Below, one piece after another: positions 6,568 to 13,698 of a stretch of 13,698 nt of DNA. The translations under genes were made by a program, and so were the position numbers. The stretch lies in contig JAJRSQ010000369.1 in assembly GCA_024278725.1 (NCBI GenBank), positions 1 to 13,698 of the forward strand, given 5' to 3'. The first letter of the stretch is position 1. Every line of letters starts with the position of its first letter. The notes under the pieces were generated by a model that was given only the letters and a program-made list of their open reading frames with translations, did not search any database and was not told the DNA's origin. This stretch comes from Chloroflexota bacterium. GTDB lineage: Bacteria; Chloroflexota; Anaerolineae; 4572-78.

Positions 6568-7284
6568 TCACCCCACGGGGTGCGTTTTCTGCGCCAAATC
6601 CGCCCGCACCTCCGCAAAAGTTTCTTCCAGCATGGGGAAGATGAGCCAAACATTCGCCAGCCCCCACAGCGAGCCGGTCACGCTCCGCAGTTCCCAATTG
6701 CTCACCCGTGTGCCGGTCAGATGAACGAAAATCATCGAAACGGGGAACATCAGCACGAAGAGATAATATTGCCACCGCCGCACCCCCTGCGTGTACAAAA
6801 TCACGGTGAGTGATACCCAAACCACAATCGCAAATCCGGTGAGAATCCACGGGGAAATCAATTCGTACAGCGGACCCACCAACTGCGTTCCGCCATCCAC
6901 CCCCGCCGGAATGATGGCGACAATCCACCAGTGAAACGGCATCGGTCGCAATTGATGCCGCACCAGCGCGAACAGCAGACCGCCGATGAAAAACGCTCCC
7001 CATATCCCCACACAACGATGGCATATCGCCACCTGATGCCCGAAAATAAAATACGACCGTTCCGGCAATTGGTGACAGGTGATTTTATACGCGCGGAAAA
7101 TAACGAGCGCCACCTTTTCCGCGCCGAAAGCCGCCAAAATGGGCGCGAGGATGGGCAAGCCCACGAATGTGCCGCTCATCATATTGACCCAGAAAAGCCA
7201 ATGCCGCGAAAAATGGTCGGTGAAACGGTTGATGCCGACGGTTAATTTTTCTTCCATCGGTGAAAGTGAGTGTGGTTGTGACAT
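6568..7284 (-). CDS. DUF2085 family integral membrane protein
   Basis: The product is 238 residues with about five hydrophobic segments (roughly 38-55, 93-110, 117-130, 145-165 and 172-190). The family signature is present: ITCHQLPERSYFIFGHQ followed by ICHRCVGIWGAF, with Cys70-His71, Cys88 and Cys91. Further on are the charged DGGTQL (from Asp130) and RSVTGSLWGLA, also typical. The CHQ and CxRC residues could bind metal, but the function of the family is unknown to me. The ATG at 7284 is preferred because GAGAGG lies 9 nt upstream; an upstream in-frame start would add 15 residues without a good site. It is transcribed alone from the promoter at 7317-7345, convergent with the glycosyltransferase and with no clear terminator between them. 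Confidence 0.85.
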   Translation of the reverse strand: MSQPHSLSPMEEKLTVGINRFTDHFSRHWLFWVNMMSGTFVGLPILAPILAAFGAEKVALVIFRAYKITCHQLPERSYFIFGHQVAICHRCVGIWGAFFIGGLLFALVRHQLRPMPFHWWIVAIIPAGVDGGTQLVGPLYELISPWILTGFAIVVWVSLTVILYTQGVRRWQYYLFVLMFPVSMIFVHLTGTRVSNWELRSVTGSLWGLANVWLIFPMLEETFAEVRADLAQKTHPVG

Positions 7285-7316
7285 AGTGGCAATCCTCTCC
7301 CAAAGATTTCCCGCAC

Positions 7317-7345
7317 AGTGTACCCCCACTGCCCGGCGGAAACAA
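7317..7345 (-). promoter_or_regulatory. Putative promoter of the DUF2085 gene
   Basis: On the minus strand, TTGTTT (7345-7340) and TACACT (7322-7317) are spaced by 17 bp, with the start point near 7309. Both boxes are imperfect matches. Confidence 0.4.
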
Positions 7346-7376
7346 ATTTTCCACCCGTATCGTCACAACAAAAAAA

Positions 7377-7509
7377 GGTGGTGGCTATTTTTGACTGATG
7401 AAGCAAGGTAGGGGGTAGGGGCAGACCTATGTGTCTGCCCAAAAAGGGCGAACACACAGGTTCGCCCCTACCAGCGAATGATTTCCATCAGTCAATTTGA
7501 ACCACTACC
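7377..7509. repeat. Twin-hairpin repeat, copy 2, with terminal inverted repeats (MITE-like)
   Basis: The ends are imperfect inverted repeats of about 24 bp: GGTGGTGG...TTGACTGATG (7377-7400) against CATCAGTCAA...CCACTACC (7486-7509). Inside are two perfect hairpins: GGGCAGAC, loop CTATGT, GTCTGCCC (7419-7440) and GGGCGAAC, loop ACACAG, GTTCGCCC (7446-7467), joined by AAAAA. GTAGGGG and CCCCTAC bracket the pair. The element is flanked by A runs (7 As left, 9 right), possibly a target duplication. It encodes no protein. With the promoter at 7317-7345 and the terminator at 7513-7544 it explains the gap 7285-7560. Confidence 0.8.
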
Positions 7510-7512
7510 AAA

Positions 7513-7544
7513 AAAAAACGCCGTCGAAAATGACGGCGTTTTTT
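7513..7544 (-). terminator. Rho-independent terminator of the sdh operon
   Basis: A 13-bp stem, AAAAAACGCCGTC (7513-7525) with GACGGCGTTTTTT (7532-7544), has a 6-nt loop. On the minus strand it ends in a run of Ts, 17 bp after the sdhB stop. Confidence 0.9.
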
Positions 7545-7560
7545 CATTGGTCGGTGCAAA

Positions 7561-8259
<699 letters not shown>

Positions 8260-8277
8260 TTTTCGTCTCCTCCACCC

Positions 8278-10083
8278 CTAGTACACACGTTTTACCGGCT
8301 TATGGGTTGTCACGGCAACCGGCATATATTTCAAAGTTACCTTGCCGTCCGCGTCCATATACGCCATGGTGTGTTTCATCCAGTTTTCATCGTCGCGTTC
8401 TTTGTAATCGTCACGGGCGTGCGCGCCACGGCTTTCTTTCCGCGCCAACGCCGATTCCGCCGTGACCAATGCCAAATCGAGCAAACAGCCCAACTGCCAT
8501 GCTTCCAGCAGGTTGGTGTTGAAGCGTTTCCCTTTGTCATCAATGTGGATGTTTTTGAAGCGTTGGCGCAATTCTCTGATTTTCGCCACGGCTTCCGCCA
8601 TCCCTTCTTCCACGCGGAACACGCCCACATCTTTGCTCATAACAGTCTTCATTTCCTGCTGAAGCACTGCCAGCGTTTCTTCGCCGGTGCTATTGAGGAT
8701 GCCATCCAGTTCCGCCTGCACTTTTGCGGCGGCAGCATCGGCGTCAATGGGCTGGAAGTCCATCTCTTTCACTTCCTGCGCCATCACTTTCCCGCCGCGT
8801 CGCCCGAAGACCACAATATCGAGCAGGGAGTTCGTTCCCAGACGGTTGCCGCCGTGGACGCTCACACAGGCGCATTCACCGGCGGCGTACAAACCGGTGA
8901 CCACGTCTTTTTTGCTTTCGTTGGCGCGAACGCGGGTATCAATGTCGGTGGGAATGCCGCCCATGGCGTAGTGCGCCGTCGGCTGCACGGGAATCGGCTC
9001 TTTGGTGGGGTCAACGCCCACGTAAGTTTTGCAGAAGTCGGTGATGTCTTCCAGTTTTGCGCGGACGTAATCGGAATCAATGTGGCGAAGTTCGCCGTTC
9101 GGTTGGCGCGAGTCATCAATTTCAAAATATTTATTGACGGTGTCGGGCGTGATGTCCAGATACACGTAATCTTTGCCGTCAATCCCTTTGCCATCCATCA
9201 CTTCCAGATAAATGGCGCGGGAGACCACATCGCGCGAGGCAAGTTCTTTGACCGTCGGCGCATATTTCGGCATAAACCGTTCGCCGTCTTTATTGATGAG
9301 GACACCACCTTCGCCGCGCACGGCTTCGGTGATGAGAATACCGAGCTTGAACAAGCCGGTGGGGTGGAATTGGAAAAATTCCATATCCTCCAGCGGGAGG
9401 TTGTGGCGCAGCACCACCGCCGCGCCGTCGCCGGTGAGCGTGAGCGCGTTGGAAGTGATATTCCACACCCGTCCCCAGCCGCCGGTGGCGAGCATAACAG
9501 CTTTGGCGTGGAAAACATGCAGGTCGCCGGTGTCGATTTCATACGCCACCACACCCCGACATTCGCCGTCAACCATAATCAGGTCGAGCATTTGGTATTC
9601 GTCGTAAAAATTGACGTTGTGTTTGATGCACTGCTGGTACAGGGTTTGCAAAATCATGTGCCCGGTACGGTCGGCGGCGTTACACGCGCGCAAAACGGGC
9701 TGTTTGGTTTCGTTGTTGGTGTGCCCGCCGAATCGGCGCTGGGAGATTTTCCCTTCCGGGGTGCGGTCGAAGGGCAATCCCATGTGCTCCAGCTCGTACA
9801 CCACGCTGGGCGCATCCTTGCACATAAATTCGATGGCGTCTTGGTCGCCCAAAAAGTCCGACCCCTTGATGGTGTCGTAGGCGTGCCATTGCCAGGTATC
9901 TTTTTCCAAATTCGCCAATGACGCGCCGATACCGCCCTGCGCCGCGCCGGTGTGTGAACGTGTGGGATACAATTTTGAAATCACGGCTGTATCCACTTCT
10001 TTTCCGGCATACAGAGCTGCCGTCAGCCCTGCGCCGCCCGCGCCAACAATGATAACATCGTGTTTATGGTAATGGTATTGCAT
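8278..10083 (-). CDS. sdhA: Succinate dehydrogenase flavoprotein subunit
   Basis: The product is 601 residues, a full-length SdhA. It oxidises succinate to fumarate with covalently bound FAD in the TCA cycle. The Rossmann motif is VGAGGAGL (13-20). His44 in TRSHTGAAQGG is the covalent FAD site. Substrate and catalytic residues are His240 (FHPTGL), the RGEGG loop (256-260), Arg284 (ASRDVVSR, the proton shuttle in homologues), His371 (PTAHYAMGG) and Arg414 (GGNRLGTNSL). The C-terminal region contains the expected helical and capping parts (RARDD-like AHARDDYKERDDENW). GGAG, directly after the sdhD stop, serves the ATG at 10083, so the two genes are likely translationally coupled. A long open frame on the opposite strand is a shadow of this codon-biased gene. 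Confidence 0.97.
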   Translation of the reverse strand: MQYHYHKHDVIIVGAGGAGLTAALYAGKEVDTAVISKLYPTRSHTGAAQGGIGASLANLEKDTWQWHAYDTIKGSDFLGDQDAIEFMCKDAPSVVYELEHMGLPFDRTPEGKISQRRFGGHTNNETKQPVLRACNAADRTGHMILQTLYQQCIKHNVNFYDEYQMLDLIMVDGECRGVVAYEIDTGDLHVFHAKAVMLATGGWGRVWNITSNALTLTGDGAAVVLRHNLPLEDMEFFQFHPTGLFKLGILITEAVRGEGGVLINKDGERFMPKYAPTVKELASRDVVSRAIYLEVMDGKGIDGKDYVYLDITPDTVNKYFEIDDSRQPNGELRHIDSDYVRAKLEDITDFCKTYVGVDPTKEPIPVQPTAHYAMGGIPTDIDTRVRANESKKDVVTGLYAAGECACVSVHGGNRLGTNSLLDIVVFGRRGGKVMAQEVKEMDFQPIDADAAAAKVQAELDGILNSTGEETLAVLQQEMKTVMSKDVGVFRVEEGMAEAVAKIRELRQRFKNIHIDDKGKRFNTNLLEAWQLGCLLDLALVTAESALARKESRGAHARDDYKERDDENWMKHTMAYMDADGKVTLKYMPVAVTTHKPVKRVY

Positions 10084-10096
10084 CGTTCAATCTCCG

Positions 10097-10492
10097 TTAT
10101 CCGTTAAACGTGAAAATAACATACGCGCCCGCTATAATGACGAAGAAGAACACCACAAACAGCAGGGTTTTGGCGAAGACACGCCAACCCCGATTGTGAA
10201 TATAATCTTCCAGTGCGAAACGGGTTCCATTTATGCCGTGAACCAGCGCCAGAATCAGCAACACCAAGTCGAAAGTTCGCCACAGGGTGCCCACATTGGG
10301 GTCTGTCCAGCGTCCGGCGATTACATCGAACGTAATATTGTTCAGCCCTATCACATAATGCATCCACATCAGATGGAATACAATCATTAACGATAAAATC
10401 GCCCCTGAAACCCGCATATAGAACCATGATGCCAGCTCAAAACCGCTGCCCTGTGGTCTGGGGGAACGTGCATATTTTGTCATCGAAGCCAT
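10097..10492 (-). CDS. sdhD: Succinate dehydrogenase membrane anchor subunit D
   Basis: The product is 131 residues with three predicted membrane helices (about 28-50, 72-90 and 105-128). After a short N-terminus comes WFYMRVSGA. Helix II ends with His85 in HGINGTR, and exactly 11 residues on is Asp96-Tyr97. That is the same spacing as the haem ligand His71 and the quinone-site Asp82-Tyr83 of E. coli SdhD, which is the best evidence for the call. It would bind haem b and quinone together with SdhC. AGGAGG lies 5 nt before the ATG at 10492. It starts 9 bp after sdhC and ends 13 bp before sdhA. Confidence 0.88.
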   Translation of the reverse strand: MASMTKYARSPRPQGSGFELASWFYMRVSGAILSLMIVFHLMWMHYVIGLNNITFDVIAGRWTDPNVGTLWRTFDLVLLILALVHGINGTRFALEDYIHNRGWRVFAKTLLFVVFFFVIIAGAYVIFTFNG

Positions 10493-10501
10493 AATATCCT
10501 C

Positions 10502-10903
10502 CTATCCGTGCGTCAACAGATTCATGATGTCAATACCAATCAGCGGAATCACCAATACAAGTACGATGATCCATACGGCGGTCGCCATCTGTTTTTGGTA
10601 TTTGAACATGTGGGGCCAAAAGTCCTGAATGATGATGCGAATACCATTGAAGGCATGGTAAAACACACCAAAGAGCAATGCCCAGATGAACGGTCGGATA
10701 ATGGCAGCGTGGTAGATGAACAACAGCGCCTCAAATGCCTCTTTGCTGACACCCACCATAAAAATATCCAAAATGTGTAGAATTAGGAAAGCGGCAATAC
10801 CAAGCCCGCCCAACCGATGCAGGATCCACGACCAATGACCGATTCCACCTTTGTATGAAATGGTTTTAGCCAAGAATCCACGAGGGGAATTCGTTGCGCT
10901 CAT
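10502..10903 (-). CDS. sdhC: Succinate dehydrogenase cytochrome b556 subunit C
   Basis: The product is 133 residues with three membrane helices (about 31-50, 62-85 and 107-128). The family quinone-site motif SWILHRLGG supplies Ser25 and Arg30. His83 in YHAFNGIR is the expected haem b ligand, followed after 11 residues by Asp94, as in E. coli SdhC (His84, Asp95). It is the first gene of the operon, with a near-perfect AAGGAGGT before the ATG and a promoter about 85 bp upstream. The two-anchor arrangement differs from the single long dihaem anchor of some other complex II types. Confidence 0.9.
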   Translation of the reverse strand: MSATNSPRGFLAKTISYKGGIGHWSWILHRLGGLGIAAFLILHILDIFMVGVSKEAFEALLFIYHAAIIRPFIWALLFGVFYHAFNGIRIIIQDFWPHMFKYQKQMATAVWIIVLVLVIPLIGIDIMNLLTHG

Positions 10904-10987
10904 AAAAACTATACCTCCTTTGGCAAAAATTTTAAGCGCCGCAATGCTACTTGCCTCACCTTTGTGTGTTGCGGTGAATTTTGTCCC

Positions 10988-11016
10988 ATTATACTCTGAT
11001 TATTGCAAGTTATCAA
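10988..11016 (-). promoter_or_regulatory. Promoter of the sdhCDAB operon
   Basis: On the minus strand, TTGATA (11016-11011) and a perfect TATAAT (10993-10988) are spaced by 17 bp. The start near 10980 gives a leader of about 77 nt, in which CCGCAA and TTGCGG can pair. No regulator site is obvious. Confidence 0.75.
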
Positions 11017-11052
11017 ACATTGGACAGTGATTTGTTATTTTCTCCACAACAG

Positions 11053-11089
11053 AAAACGGCGTGCAGTATTTTCAACCGCACGCCGTTTT
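11053..11089 (-). terminator. Rho-independent terminator after serC
   Basis: A perfect 12-bp stem, AAAACGGCGTGC (11053-11064) with GCACGCCGTTTT (11078-11089), lies 22 bp past the serC stop, with A/T runs on both sides. It separates serC from the sdh promoter. Together they fill the gap 10904-11111. Confidence 0.88.
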
Positions 11090-11111
11090 TTATTTCTTTT
11101 TAAATAGGTTT

Positions 11112-12209
11112 CTATCCGTATTTTTTGGCAAATGCCGTCATAAAATCTACCAGCGCCTGCACCGATTCCATCGGTTGGGCATTATAAATTGACGCCCGCA
11201 AACCACCCACCGAGCGGTGTCCCTTCAGGTTCACCAACCCCGCGGCGGCGGCTTCCGCCACAAATTTCTGTTCCAGCTCCACATTGCCACCCGCCACCCG
11301 GAAAACCACATTCATCAGCGAGCGGCTGCCCGGTTCAATGGGGCAATAGTAGAAATCGTTGGCTTCAATGGCATCATACAAAACGGCGGCTTTCTCTTTG
11401 TTGCGCCGCTCGATGACCGTCAACCCGCCCTCCGATTCCAACCATTCCATCACCAGCGCAATCATGTAGATGCCATACGTGGGCGGCGTATTGAACATCG
11501 AACGTTTTTCAATGTGGGTACGATAGTTGAACATCGTGGGCAGCGAATCGGCGGCGCGGTCTGCCAAATCTTTGCGGATGATGACCACCGTCACCCCCGC
11601 GGGACCGATATTCTTCTGCGCGCCGGCGAAAATCACCCCAAATTTAGAAACGTCAATCGGCTTGGCAAGAATGTCCGATGACATATCCGCCACCAGCGGC
11701 ACATCGCCCGTATCGGGGAAAGCGTGCCATTCCGTCCCGGCGATGGTGTTGTTCGACGCCAGATGCACATAGGACGCTTCCGGGTTGAAGTCCAGTTCAT
11801 CCATCTTCGGCACACGCCGGAATTTTTCCGCCTCGGTGGAACCGGCGAGCCGGTATTCCGCCACTTTTTTCAGCTCGGCAATGGCTTTTTTCGTCCACGC
11901 GCCGGTGTGAATCACATCCACCGGCTTGCCGGGCAGATACAGATTCATCGGCAGCATGGCAAATTGGGTACTCGCCCCACCCTGCAAAAAGAGGACGGCA
12001 TATTCATCGGGGATATTCAGCACCCGCCGCATCCCGTTTTCCGCGCGGTCTAAAATGCCATCAAACACCTTTGAACGATGGCTCATCTCCATCACCGACA
12101 TCCCGCTTTCTTCAAAATTTAACATTTCATCGCGGGCGCGTTCCAAAACCGGCAGGGGCAACACCGCGGGTCCCGCACTAAAATTATGTATTCGACTGTA
12201 CATATTCAT
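11112..12209 (-). CDS. serC: Phosphoserine aminotransferase
   Basis: The product is about 365 residues, the family length. It is a fold-type I PLP enzyme that transaminates 3-phosphohydroxypyruvate with glutamate to phosphoserine (serine, and often pyridoxal, biosynthesis). The N-terminus NFSAGPAVLP and SHRSKVF are typical. The cofactor phosphate site is GGAST. The PLP ring contacts include Trp105 (HTGAWTKKA) and Asp175 (ADMSSD). The Schiff-base lysine is Lys199 in AGAQKNIGPAG. The C-terminal GHRSVGGLRASIYNA binds substrate carboxylate. Three in-frame starts compete: GTG 12212, ATG 12209 and ATG 12203. The AGG/AGGA signals overlap the stop of the upstream gene and allow either ATG; 12203 would give the shorter N-terminus usual in the family. 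It is likely co-transcribed and translationally coupled with the gene upstream. Confidence 0.95.
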   Translation of the reverse strand: MNMYSRIHNFSAGPAVLPLPVLERARDEMLNFEESGMSVMEMSHRSKVFDGILDRAENGMRRVLNIPDEYAVLFLQGGASTQFAMLPMNLYLPGKPVDVIHTGAWTKKAIAELKKVAEYRLAGSTEAEKFRRVPKMDELDFNPEASYVHLASNNTIAGTEWHAFPDTGDVPLVADMSSDILAKPIDVSKFGVIFAGAQKNIGPAGVTVVIIRKDLADRAADSLPTMFNYRTHIEKRSMFNTPPTYGIYMIALVMEWLESEGGLTVIERRNKEKAAVLYDAIEANDFYYCPIEPGSRSLMNVVFRVAGGNVELEQKFVAEAAAAGLVNLKGHRSVGGLRASIYNAQPMESVQALVDFMTAFAKKYG

Positions 12210-12215
12210 CACATC

Positions 12216-12869
12216 CTAACCTAAAAGTTCCGTTAACGATAGCATACCGTCGGGGAACAACTTGAATTCGTTTAATAGCTGCACCTCTTCTACCACAAAC
12301 GCATGTAATTTTGAAAGTTTTTTCACCCGGCGATAGGGCAACTTTTCCACTTTCGCCTCGGTGGCTTTCAAAAGTGCCGCAAAAAGCCGGAAGGGGTCGA
12401 CACTTGCCAACTTTTCCTCAAAATTATCGCTATTGGCGCGACGTTCCGCCAGCAGAATTTCCACTTCCTCGGCAAATAGCGCGCGGGGCGATTCCGATTC
12501 CTCCAGCAGAAAAATCGGCGCGGTTGAGATGAACATACATTGCACCATCCCCGGTTTTTCCCCCACCATCATCGTGCCCCCGAAAGTGAAAAATTCAACC
12601 CGCTGCTGTTTCCGGTCGGTGAGGATAATCCGCCCGGCAACTACCGTGAACTGTTCAGACAGCGGCGCGTTGGCAAAACGGATGGTCATTTGCCGAAGCT
12701 CACCGTGCACAGCCGCCGTGAATGTGACCATTTCGGGGTCGAAATGGGTATGCGATGGTTCCTCTCGCAAGTAGACAAACAAATTTGGAAAGCCGTCGGC
12801 AACAGAAAATTGTTTGTGAGAAAAAGTATAGCCCACATTTTTTTTCTCTGATGGATAGAGTTGTTTCAT
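12216..12869 (-). CDS. Hypothetical protein co-transcribed with serC
   Basis: I do not recognise this 217-residue protein. It has no signal peptide or membrane segment, so it should be cytosolic. Residues about 20-125 alternate like beta strands (MVTFTAAVHGELRQMTIRF, QFTVVAGRIILTD, VEFFTFGGTMMV). Residues about 127-215 look helical and charged (LFAEEVEILLAERRANSDN, VVEEVQLLNEFKLF). No catalytic motif or cysteine cluster stands out. AGGGA lies 8-9 nt before the ATG, with a promoter at 12915-12943. Its last codons carry the ribosome binding signals of serC, so the two are expressed together. A link to serine metabolism is possible but is only guilt by association. Confidence 0.75.
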   Translation of the reverse strand: MKQLYPSEKKNVGYTFSHKQFSVADGFPNLFVYLREEPSHTHFDPEMVTFTAAVHGELRQMTIRFANAPLSEQFTVVAGRIILTDRKQQRVEFFTFGGTMMVGEKPGMVQCMFISTAPIFLLEESESPRALFAEEVEILLAERRANSDNFEEKLASVDPFRLFAALLKATEAKVEKLPYRRVKKLSKLHAFVVEEVQLLNEFKLFPDGMLSLTELLG

Positions 12870-12914
12870 TGCGCATATCCCTTCGAATTAAAGATGAATT
12901 TTACCGTTCATAAT

Positions 12915-12943
12915 ACCATAGCGACAAATTGCAAATTCGTCAA
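12915..12943 (-). promoter_or_regulatory. Putative promoter of the hypothetical gene and serC
   Basis: On the minus strand, TTGACG (12943-12938) and TATGGT (12920-12915) are spaced by 17 bp. The start near 12908 gives a leader of about 39 nt. Confidence 0.5.
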
Positions 12944-12987
12944 TTACCGAAGGATGAAACAAAGTCGGCGCGAGCATAGGTGGTGTG

Positions 12988-13082
12988 GGTGGTTCAAATT
13001 GACTGCTGGAAATTATTCGCCGAAAAGGGCGAACCTGTGTGTTCGCCCTTTTCGGGCAGACACATAGGTCTGCCCCTACCCC
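12988..13082. repeat. Twin-hairpin repeat, copy 3
   Basis: Two perfect hairpins, GGGCGAAC, loop CTGTGT, GTTCGCCC (13027-13048) and GGGCAGAC, loop ACATAG, GTCTGCCC (13054-13075), are joined by TTTTC and followed by CTACCCC. The left flank (GGTTCAAATTGACTG, then TGGAAAT and ATTCGC) matches the inverse complement of copy 2 at 7473-7505, so the repeat extends well beyond the hairpins. The right terminal repeat is not clearly preserved here. Together with the promoter at 12915-12943 and the terminator at 13116-13149 it accounts for the gap 12870-13152. Confidence 0.8.
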
Positions 13083-13115
13083 TTTAAACATTTTCAGATA
13101 ATGTAGCGCCAAACG

Positions 13116-13149
13116 AAAAACGCCCCGTAGCGTATCTACGGGGCATTTT
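13116..13149 (-). terminator. Rho-independent terminator of tRNA-Lys
   Basis: A 9-bp stem, GCCCCGTAG (13122-13130) with CTACGGGGC (13136-13144), has loop CGTAT. On the minus strand it ends in GTTTTTC, 8 bp past the tRNA 3' end. Confidence 0.85.
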
Positions 13150-13152
13150 CAG

Positions 13153-13225
13153 TGAGCCGTCCGGGACTCGAACCCGAAACCCTCTGCTTAAAAGGCAGAT
13201 GCTCTACCGATTGAGCTAACGGCTC
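13153..13225 (-). tRNA. tRNA-Lys (anticodon UUU)
   Basis: A 73-nt cloverleaf reads on the minus strand from GAGCCGT (13225-13219) to ACGGCTC plus discriminator A (13153). The acceptor stem is a perfect 7 bp. The D arm AGCTCAATCGGTAGAGC, the anticodon stem TCTGC/GCAGA with loop CTTTTAA (anticodon TTT) and the T arm with GGTTCGAGTC are all regular. CCA is not encoded. I see no convincing promoter in the AT-rich sequence upstream of its 5' end, which coincides with a composition break. Confidence 0.96.
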
Positions 13226-13227
13226 TA

Positions 13228-13428
13228 GTCAACAAACTAAATGAACTAAAATCTGAATGAAACAGAAAATCAGATGAATTCAAGGAATTTGAACGAGTTA
13301 AGCAAAAATTCCTTGCAAAGGACAAGAGAGGTCAATTGGTATTTTTAGCAGATTCTCAATTCTCCCTTCAAATGACCCAGCAAAAATATCCATCAGTAAA
13401 ACTACATTTTACTTCAGAATTTGAATAA
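13228..13428 (+). pseudogene. Truncated 3' coding remnant of an unrecognised gene
   Basis: One frame reads NKLNELKSE, a TGA at 13258-13260, then NRKSDEFKEFERVKQKFLAK and on to LHFTSEFE with TAA at 13426-13428. The 55 residues after the TGA look like real protein (a charged helix, then QLVFLADSQFSLQM), and a bidirectional terminator follows at once, as at the end of a genuine gene. No start codon or ribosome binding site lies between the tRNA and the TGA, and the frame cannot continue meaningfully into the tRNA. I do not recognise the family. It is AT-rich, unlike everything to its left, and appears to be the tail of a gene cut off at the tRNA junction. Confidence 0.4.
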
Positions 13429-13460
13429 AAAAAGCCCAATTTAAAAATTGGGCTTTTTTT
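13427..13460. terminator. Bidirectional terminator between two convergent genes
   Basis: GCCCAATTT (13434-13442) and AAATTGGGC (13445-13453) form a stem extended by seven A-T pairs. The T run works in both directions. It overlaps the stop codons on both sides: the plus-strand remnant and the minus-strand DUF3467 gene. Confidence 0.85.
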
Positions 13461-13698
13461 ATGCTTCTCCTGTAGGACCAAAATTAATTGGTATTGAAGG
13501 TTGCTCATAATCCTTTATTGTTCCGTGTGCTTTCTCAAAACGTTGTACATTATCGTTTAAAGCTTTTAAAAACTTTTTAGCATGTTGAGGAGTCAAAATA
13601 ATCCTACTTTTAACTTTTGCCTTTGGAGCTCCTGGCATCATACTAATAAAATCAACCACAAATTCAGAAACTGAATGATTAATAATAGCTAGATTAGA
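13459..13698 (-). CDS. DUF3467 family protein (partial, N-terminus off the right edge)
   Basis: Seventy-nine C-terminal residues are visible, beginning SNLAIINHSVSEFVVDFISM. The rest matches the DUF3467 pattern: MPGAPKAKVKSRIILTPQHA then KKFLKALNDNVQRFEKAHG. Members are small proteins of roughly 90-110 residues with no established function, common in Bacteroidetes as far as I recall. Only about 15-25 residues should be missing. The codon use is strongly A/T-biased compared with the genes left of the tRNA. The stop TAA sits in the T run of the shared terminator. Confidence 0.85.
   Translation of the reverse strand, partial: SNLAIINHSVSEFVVDFISMMPGAPKAKVKSRIILTPQHAKKFLKALNDNVQRFEKAHGTIKDYEQPSIPINFGPTGEA

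Noticed and set aside
7285..7329. An upstream start adding 15 residues to the DUF2085 protein.
   Set aside because: It would begin upstream of the predicted transcription start and lacks a ribosome binding site, whereas ATG 7284 has one.
7419..7467. A short CRISPR array made of the GGGC hairpins.
   Set aside because: There are only two different hairpins per locus, no regularly sized spacers and no cas genes. The copies are scattered in intergenic gaps.

Overview
The window is a bacterial chromosomal segment of moderately high GC (about 1-13225) that ends, at a tRNA-Lys gene, against a short and markedly AT-rich segment (13226-13698). Everything left of the tRNA looks like one genome: the codon use is uniform, strong AGGAGG-type ribosome binding sites and sigma70-like promoters are easy to see, and one family of hairpin repeats recurs three times. 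The style of those repeats and the degenerate integrase-like protein remind me of Chloroflexota (Anaerolineae-type) genomes. That assignment is inference from memory and could be wrong. The AT-rich right end carries a DUF3467 gene of Bacteroidetes-like style, so a genomic island or a metagenomic assembly join must be considered.

Layout, left to right. (1) 1-1187, minus: fabF, missing only its last residues, with a promoter that overlaps a perfect 10-bp inverted repeat. (2) 1404-2342, minus: a tyrosine-recombinase-fold protein that has lost most catalytic residues including the nucleophilic Tyr. It has its own terminator and a strong promoter set inside an 11-bp inverted repeat. (3) 2591-4805, minus: a dprE1-dprE2-like pair (FAD oxidase plus SDR) for epimerising a polyprenyl-phospho-ribose to the arabinose form. 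(4) 5062-6549, plus: a processive family 2 glycosyltransferase, divergent from dprE1 and sharing its 250-bp control region, with a structured leader and an 8-codon in-frame upstream reading frame. (5) 6568-7284, minus: a DUF2085 membrane protein, convergent with the glycosyltransferase. (6) 7561-10903, minus: a complete sdhCDAB operon (succinate dehydrogenase, complex II, type with two small haem-binding anchors). (7) 11112-12869, minus: an unrecognised 217-residue protein followed closely by serC. (8) 13153-13225, minus: tRNA-Lys(UUU) with terminator. (9) 13226-13698: AT-rich segment with a 3' coding remnant, a bidirectional terminator and a DUF3467 gene running off the edge.

The metabolic genes are housekeeping (fatty-acid elongation, TCA cycle and respiration, serine biosynthesis). 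The centre (2591-6549) looks like a small envelope or polysaccharide module. The less ordinary material is: the inactivated recombinase with its palindromic promoter; the twin-hairpin repeats, one copy with terminal inverted repeats and all with complementary or near-complementary loops; the leader of the glycosyltransferase, where a good Shine-Dalgarno in a hairpin precedes a tiny ORF in frame with the enzyme but separated by one amber stop; and the abrupt composition break at the tRNA. I saw no CRISPR array, no intact transposase and no active integrase.
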